This document shows, in pieces, positions 59,496-64,000 of a DNA stretch of 64,000 bases. Both the position numbers and the translations under genes were made by a program. The notes under the pieces were generated by a model. It did not search any database. It was given only the letters and a program-made list of their open reading frames with translations, and had not been told where the DNA came from. Each line of letters begins with the position of its first letter. The first letter of the stretch is position 1. Source of the DNA: Flavobacterium sp. ASV13. Lineage in GTDB: Bacteria > Bacteroidota > Bacteroidia > Flavobacteriales > Flavobacteriaceae. Location of the stretch: the NCBI RefSeq assembly GCF_000745775.1, contig NZ_JQJY01000003.1, forward strand, positions 496,001 to 560,000. The letters are read 5' to 3'.

Positions 59496-59527
59496 CAAAG
59501 ATACTAAAAATACGGAACAATCGTTCC
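59496..59527 (-). promoter_or_regulatory. TetR gene promoter and operator
   Basis: Operator GGAACAATCGTTCC (59514-59527) followed on the minus strand by the -7 box TATCTTTG (59503-59496). One half-site base differs from the SDR operator. Confidence 0.8.
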
Positions 59528-59544
59528 TGAATTAGTCAAAAAAA

Positions 59545-60297
59545 TTATAACACTGTATTTACAGTAAGTCCACCGTCAACAACAATTTCAGTTCCTGTAA
59601 TAAATGAAGCATCATCAGAAGCAAGGAAACTGATTGTTTTTGCAACTTCTGTAGCTTGTCCAAAACGTTTCAATAAAATCTTTTGCCCTAAAGCTGCGCC
59701 TAAACCTTCAACTTCTTCTTTTTCTAAACCAACTTTACCGTATAAAGGAGTTTCGATTGGACCAGGAGAAACTGCATTCACTCTGATTTTTCTTGGTGCT
59801 AATTCTGCTGCAAAAATTTTGTTTAATGATAAAACTGCTGCTTTACTTGCTCCATAAACACTTGAACCTGGCATTCCTAATTGTGCATTTACTGAAGTAT
59901 TGAAAATAATAGAACCACCATAATTTAAAATTGGCAACACTTTTTGAACTGTAAAATAAACTCCTTTTACATTCACATTCATAATACTGTCATAATGATC
60001 TTCTGAAGCAGAATCAACTGGAGCAAAAGCTGCAATTCCGGCATTTAAAAACAGAATATCTACTTTTCCGAATTTTGCTTTTACTTCTTCAACTAAATTA
60101 TCAATTGATTTTAAATCAGACTGATCTGCAACGATTCCGGTAACGTTCAATTCTGTTTCCGCTTTTGCTAAAGCTTCTTTGTTTCTTCCTGTTACAATTA
60201 CTTTTGCACCTTTTGCTACTAAATCAGTTGCTGCTGCATATCCAATTCCACTGTTTCCACCTGTCACGATTGCTACTTTGTTTTCTAAATTTTTCAT
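59545..60297 (-). CDS. SDR-family oxidoreductase
   Basis: 250 residues, classical short-chain dehydrogenase. Coenzyme motif TGGNSGIG (12-19), NAG (85-87), catalytic Ser135, Tyr148 and Lys152 (VYGASK). PGPIETPLYG near the C-terminus and a final DGGLTVNTVL. Substrate (a sugar, steroid-like alcohol or oxoacyl compound) unknown; an NADP preference is suggested by Arg38 in TGRNK. Its promoter carries a 30-base palindrome that matches the operator near the TetR gene, so TetR represses it. Confidence 0.93.
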   Translation of the reverse strand: MKNLENKVAIVTGGNSGIGYAAATDLVAKGAKVIVTGRNKEALAKAETELNVTGIVADQSDLKSIDNLVEEVKAKFGKVDILFLNAGIAAFAPVDSASEDHYDSIMNVNVKGVYFTVQKVLPILNYGGSIIFNTSVNAQLGMPGSSVYGASKAAVLSLNKIFAAELAPRKIRVNAVSPGPIETPLYGKVGLEKEEVEGLGAALGQKILLKRFGQATEVAKTISFLASDDASFITGTEIVVDGGLTVNTVL

Positions 60298-60339
60298 TTT
60301 ATTTGTTTTTAAGTTATTGATTATTCAATTATTATGGCA

Positions 60340-60376
60340 CAAAGATATAATAACGGAACGATCGTTCCGTTATTAT
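60340..60376 (-). promoter_or_regulatory. SDR gene promoter with 30-base perfect palindrome operator
   Basis: 60347-60376 is a perfect 30-base palindrome with core GGAACGATCGTTCC. On the minus strand it runs directly into the -7 box TATCTTTG (60347-60340). A second, less symmetric copy is at the TetR gene. Confidence 0.9.
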
Positions 60377-60527
60377 TATTGTTAATATTTAGTTAAAGTT
60401 TCAATCCTACGTTTTTAACCCTTTATTTATAAAGGAAATAACTATCAAGCCATAAGCGAAAGAAATTGTAAAATGTCGGCGATTCTTAATATTTGCTTAA
60501 TTTTGTAATTCCTAAAAACAAAAACAC

Positions 60528-62897
60528 ATGGAACGTCTTTTACCACATGAAAGCCCTTTCGAAACCATAATCTCATTCCATAAATTAATTGAGTCCTTTG
60601 AGGAGATTGCTTTATCAGATGTTGATTATCGATCTAACTACGCCAAAGCGATTTTAAAAGAAGTTGAGCCTTTTCCGGAATTCAGAACTGGAATTCATGA
60701 TTATAATATCATTAAAAACAACGAAGGTTTAATCAAAAATATAGTTGCCGATTTATTTCCGACTGCATTGACGCATAACGAAATAAAAGCGATTACAATT
60801 CCTTTCCAAAATTTATCATTTAATTATACAGAGCGTTTCAAGAAAATTCTGCGCAATGCAGGAGACGAATTCGATATGGAAATTCGTGATTTTGATGATC
60901 ATCAATTCTATATCAATAACTGTTGCTTAATATTGGCCTATTATTACAATCAGAACATTGATTTCAATAAGCCTTTCTTTTATGATATTCCGGATGAACA
61001 AGGGATTGAAAAACATTATAGAATTCTCTACAATGCCGATTTTATGGAAATCACTCCAACAGAAAGAGCCGTAGAATTAACGCAGGACGATATTGACCAA
61101 TTAATTGATAATTACAATGATATTGAATTATGGAAATCTAAATTCCCAAAACGGAGCTGGATTTTAAAAGGTTTTGGAATGGTTTCTTTATTTGATGCAA
61201 CAACCGAAAGTGCTATTTCAAATCTGAAAAGTAATTTATTAAAACCTGATTCTGAAGCGGCTTCTTCAAATGAAATCATACTTGCTATTTTTAAATCTAT
61301 TTTTAAAATTCCAAGTCTAAAAGTAGGTTTCATTATTTATAATCCTGAAGAAGAAAAATTCATTAAGCCTGTAAAGTTTGATAATCAGATGCAAAGTTTT
61401 CTTTTGAACACAGATGAAGAAGTCGATTGCAAAAATGCTTTTTTTGGCTGTTCATTTGAAAATCTTTTGCACAATAAAGAACCTTTTGTGATTTCGAATG
61501 TTGAAAAATTCATTGAAGAATCTCCAAATAAAAGACTTGGCGAGCATTTACTAAAACAAGGCATCAAAAGCTGTGTTTTTGCGCCAGTCATGAAAGACGA
61601 ACAATTATTGGGTGTTGTAGAATTAGTTTCTGAGCATCCAAGAGATTTAAATAGTGTCAATGCGACAAAACTGGAATTGATTCTTCCGTATTTAACCGAT
61701 ACAATTGATCGCTACAATACCGATATGCAGCATCAGATTGAGGCGATTATCCAGCGTGAATACACTACGATTCACCCGAGCGTTTATTGGAAATTCCGAA
61801 AAGAATCACAGAATTATTTTCAAAATATCAATCACACAAAAGATTATATTTTTAAAGAAATTGTTTTTAAAAATGTATATCCGTTATACGGACAAATCGA
61901 TATTAAAGGTTCATCTGAGCATCGAAATGAAACCGTAAAAATTGACTTAAAAAATCAACTTACGGCTCTTTTGGAAATTTTTGACAACCAAAAGCCAAAT
62001 ACAAATCTGGTACTTTTGGAACAAAGAAAATTTGAATTGGAATCGCTTCGAAGCGAATTGGAATTCCCTTTAAAAGCAGATACTGAACAACATATTCAAC
62101 GTTATATTGAAGAAGAAATTCATCCGATATTAAAAAATACAAAAGGTAGTGCCAAAAACGAAAAATTAGAAGCTTTGTATTTTGAAAGTCTTGACGAAAA
62201 AACAGGTTTGTTTTATCAGGAAAGAAAAAAGTTTGATAACGCAATGTCGATCATCAACAAAAAATTAGCTTCGGTTTTAGATAAAAAACAATTAGACGCA
62301 CAACAAATTTATCCGCATTACTACGAACGTTTTAAAACGGATGGTGTTGAGCATAATTTATACATCGGAGCTTCAATTTCGCCAACAAAACCTTTCGATA
62401 TCATGTATTTGCACAATCTGAGATTATGGCAATTACAAACATTATGCGAAATGGAATTGGAGCATCATCAGCTTAAAGAATCGCTTCCGTATGAATTAGA
62501 TGTTACATCTTTAATTTTAGTTTTCAGTGCGCCACTTTCTATTCGTTTCAGAATGGATGAAAAACGCTTTGATGTTGATGGAACTTATAATGCAAGATAT
62601 GAAGTCGTTAAAAAACGAATTGACAAATCAAACATTAAAGGAACTAAAGAACGAATTACCGAGAAAGAAAAAATTACGATTGTCTATTCTCAAAACAATG
62701 AAGAAACTGAATATTTGAAATATATCAAGTATTTACAACACAAAAAAATACTTGAACCTGCGATCGAGCAGTTTGAAGTAGAAGATTTGCAAGGTGTTTC
62801 AGGCTTGAGAGCCATTCGTGTAAAAGTGATCAATAATACTGTAAATCCAACAGCAAAAAAAATCACTTATCAAGATTTATTAGATGAGCTCAACTAA
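60528..62897 (+). CDS. Large GAF-domain protein
   Basis: 789 residues, cytoplasmic (no signal). The segment from about 245 to 395 (ILAIFKSIFKIPSLKVGFIIYNPEEEKFIKPVKF ... NKEPFVISNVEKFIEESPNKRLGEHLLKQGIKSCVFAPVMKDEQLLGVVELVSEHP) is a GAF domain. The N-terminal 240 residues and C-terminal 390 residues are helical and without recognisable motif; kinase, cyclase or GGDEF outputs are absent. The product is probably a sensor or scaffold. Convergent with the HD/Pycsar-like gene, whose stop lies 18 bases away. No promoter stands out. Confidence 0.8.
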   Translation: MERLLPHESPFETIISFHKLIESFEEIALSDVDYRSNYAKAILKEVEPFPEFRTGIHDYNIIKNNEGLIKNIVADLFPTALTHNEIKAITIPFQNLSFNYTERFKKILRNAGDEFDMEIRDFDDHQFYINNCCLILAYYYNQNIDFNKPFFYDIPDEQGIEKHYRILYNADFMEITPTERAVELTQDDIDQLIDNYNDIELWKSKFPKRSWILKGFGMVSLFDATTESAISNLKSNLLKPDSEAASSNEIILAIFKSIFKIPSLKVGFIIYNPEEEKFIKPVKFDNQMQSFLLNTDEEVDCKNAFFGCSFENLLHNKEPFVISNVEKFIEESPNKRLGEHLLKQGIKSCVFAPVMKDEQLLGVVELVSEHPRDLNSVNATKLELILPYLTDTIDRYNTDMQHQIEAIIQREYTTIHPSVYWKFRKESQNYFQNINHTKDYIFKEIVFKNVYPLYGQIDIKGSSEHRNETVKIDLKNQLTALLEIFDNQKPNTNLVLLEQRKFELESLRSELEFPLKADTEQHIQRYIEEEIHPILKNTKGSAKNEKLEALYFESLDEKTGLFYQERKKFDNAMSIINKKLASVLDKKQLDAQQIYPHYYERFKTDGVEHNLYIGASISPTKPFDIMYLHNLRLWQLQTLCEMELEHHQLKESLPYELDVTSLILVFSAPLSIRFRMDEKRFDVDGTYNARYEVVKKRIDKSNIKGTKERITEKEKITIVYSQNNEETEYLKYIKYLQHKKILEPAIEQFEVEDLQGVSGLRAIRVKVINNTVNPTAKKITYQDLLDELN

Positions 62898-62917
62898 ATT
62901 AGTTGAGCTTTTTTTTA
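62887..62917. terminator. Terminator overlapping the GAF gene stop codon
   Basis: agctcaactaa / ttagttgagct with a tiny loop, then a run of T. The left arm contains the last codons and stop of the GAF gene. Confidence 0.8.
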
Positions 62918-64000
62918 TACGCTAACTTCTTTAAAAGCAATTACAAAAGCGATTACAGTAATAATTATTCCAATCATGAAAAGGTTGTAGGCAATTCGCA
63001 GTAAATTATATTTTCTCTGCAAAACCAATCCCAGATAATACAAATCCTTGATCATTGTTGAATATAAATAGTCGCGATCTTTCATCATTTCATTCATTGC
63101 CCAATTGTATTCTTCAAAAGGCATTTTGTAGAAATTTCCAAAAAACATCAAATTCACTTTTTTAGCTTCGACATCGTCTCGCGTAAAAAAACCTGAAGTT
63201 ACTTTTGGTCTTGTAGAAAGAATGGCGAAAATAATTGTGATTACGCTCGACATCAACATTATAAATGTCGGAATTACCAAATGCGCGTTTTTCGGGCTAT
63301 CTAATTTTGGAATAATGGACGAAAGTGCAATCGAAATAATAATAGCATTTACAGATAACAAAATATTTGCTTTACTGTCGGCTATACCACTTAAACGTGT
63401 ATGATTTCCAAGTGTAACGCGAAACAAAGTATCAATTCCACGTTCTGGTTTTTCGGTTTTTTCAGCTTTTTCTCTCTTTTTATTTTCTTCATCAATTGCC
63501 GATGCCGCTTTCAATTCCTGTTTGTTAATTTTTTTCTGAATTAAAATCAGGTTTTTTTCTTTTAAAGGTTGCCATTTTCTTAATGCATAATCTGTATAGA
63601 AACGGTGTTTATTCAATAGGAAATTCAAATTCTCTTTTGTCCATTCCGAATTTGAAAAACTTGCAATACCCGTATTTTTTAGTTCCAAACGAAGCAATTC
63701 GCAAGTTGTCACATATTCTGTTCCCATTAAATGGGCATAATCAGCATCTTTAATAATTTTTTCCAAATGCGTTGCAGGCACATATTCTTTGGTCGTTGCC
63801 AAAATTAAACTGGAAACTTTCGCTATAAATTCCTCAGATTGTCCTTTTTCTTTTAAAAAAGCTTCGGCAATTTTTACGCTTTCTTTTTCGTGATGCTCAT
63901 AACCTTCAATATATCCCGTATCATGAAACCATGCAGCCGCTAAAAGTGCTTTTTTATCATCATCATTAACATCTTCTTTTTTGCACAACTCTTTTACCGC
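62915..64000 (-). CDS. HD-domain protein with Pycsar-effector-like C-terminal membrane domain (N-terminus cut)
   Basis: At least 361 residues; the frame is open to the right edge, so the true start is outside. The TTG at 63988 that opens the internal frame is not a likely start. N-terminal part: HD phosphohydrolase with LAAAWFHDTGYIEGYEHHEKESVKIAEAFL and IKDADYAHLMG. C-terminal part from about residue 195: GNHTRLSGIADSKANILLSVNAIIISIALSSIIPKL, two helices at about 235-275 and a last hydrophobic pair, as in PycTM effectors of the Pycsar anti-phage system and in HD-linked family members. No pyrimidine cyclase gene is visible in the window. Whether this is immunity or housekeeping is unresolved. 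Confidence 0.85.
   Translation of the reverse strand, partial: AVKELCKKEDVNDDDKKALLAAAWFHDTGYIEGYEHHEKESVKIAEAFLKEKGQSEEFIAKVSSLILATTKEYVPATHLEKIIKDADYAHLMGTEYVTTCELLRLELKNTGIASFSNSEWTKENLNFLLNKHRFYTDYALRKWQPLKEKNLILIQKKINKQELKAASAIDEENKKREKAEKTEKPERGIDTLFRVTLGNHTRLSGIADSKANILLSVNAIIISIALSSIIPKLDSPKNAHLVIPTFIMLMSSVITIIFAILSTRPKVTSGFFTRDDVEAKKVNLMFFGNFYKMPFEEYNWAMNEMMKDRDYLYSTMIKDLYYLGLVLQRKYNLLRIAYNLFMIGIIITVIAFVIAFKEVSV

Noticed and set aside
59473..59520. Longer N-terminus for the TetR protein at 58891
   Set aside because: It would start upstream of the -7 box that directs the gene.
62915..64000. A complete Pycsar defence system
   Set aside because: Only an effector-like protein is visible; no pyrimidine cyclase lies in the window, so a full system cannot be claimed.

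Overview
The window is chromosomal DNA of a member of the Bacteroidota, most likely a Flavobacterium. The evidence is the AT-rich base composition, the many TAnnTTTG-type -7 promoter boxes, the weak Shine-Dalgarno sequences, the TonB receptor with a CarboxypepD_reg-like N-terminus, the 2TM-domain proteins, the LytS/LytTR two-component pair, and the intergenic spaces filled with heptamer-rich hairpin repeats. I see no rRNA, tRNA, CRISPR array, insertion sequence or prophage.

Layout. 1-4.1 kb: an RND efflux permease (cut by the left edge), its lipoprotein adaptor and a small exported protein. 4.4-10.4 kb: a GNAT enzyme, an outer-membrane barrel protein, a TPR-like exported protein, an M1 aminopeptidase, a GapN-like dehydrogenase and a rhodanese. 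10.8-19.9 kb: a sulfur/respiration region with a Crp/Fnr regulator, TauE/SafE exporter, short-Q-loop cytochrome bd oxidase (cydAB), a CstB-like persulfide dioxygenase-rhodanese and two YeeE/YedE-type half-transporters. The exporter and the CstB-like gene carry near-identical CRP-like sites at the same distance from their -7 boxes. 20.3-23.5 kb: a MarR regulator with a paired operator, nitroreductase, YceI and a secreted beta-helix-like protein.

23.6-32.9 kb is a complete tryptophan operon: promoter, an 18-codon leader peptide with three consecutive Trp codons, an attenuator, then trpE, a lipoprotein, trpG, a GNAT gene, trpD, trpC, trpF, trpB, a gamma-glutamylcyclotransferase-like gene, a nitrilase-family gene and trpA. 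The junctions from trpE to trpF each hold a hairpin built of 7-base units. 33.1-37.9 kb: a TetR-controlled tripartite TolC/EmrA/EmrB pump. 38-42.2 kb: YaaA, a GxxExxY protein, CCA tRNA nucleotidyltransferase and heme A synthase.

42.3-46.6 kb is the most unusual block. A LytS-type histidine kinase ends in a fused 2TM domain and is followed by six free-standing 2TM paralogues, in the pattern A(fused)-B-A-B-A-C-C, and then by a LytTR response regulator. 46.6-56.5 kb: TPR protein, TonB receptor, DinB, YciI, sugar acetyltransferase, VOC protein, ClC channel, HPP protein, pRiA4b-ORF3-like protein, four-helix-bundle protein and nucleoid-associated protein. 56.9-64 kb: a secreted HExxH protein with a small partner, a TetR/SDR pair sharing an operator, a large GAF protein, and an HD-domain protein with a Pycsar-effector-like membrane C-terminus that runs off the right edge.

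All functions are assigned by reading motifs and family resemblance by eye. No database search was run.
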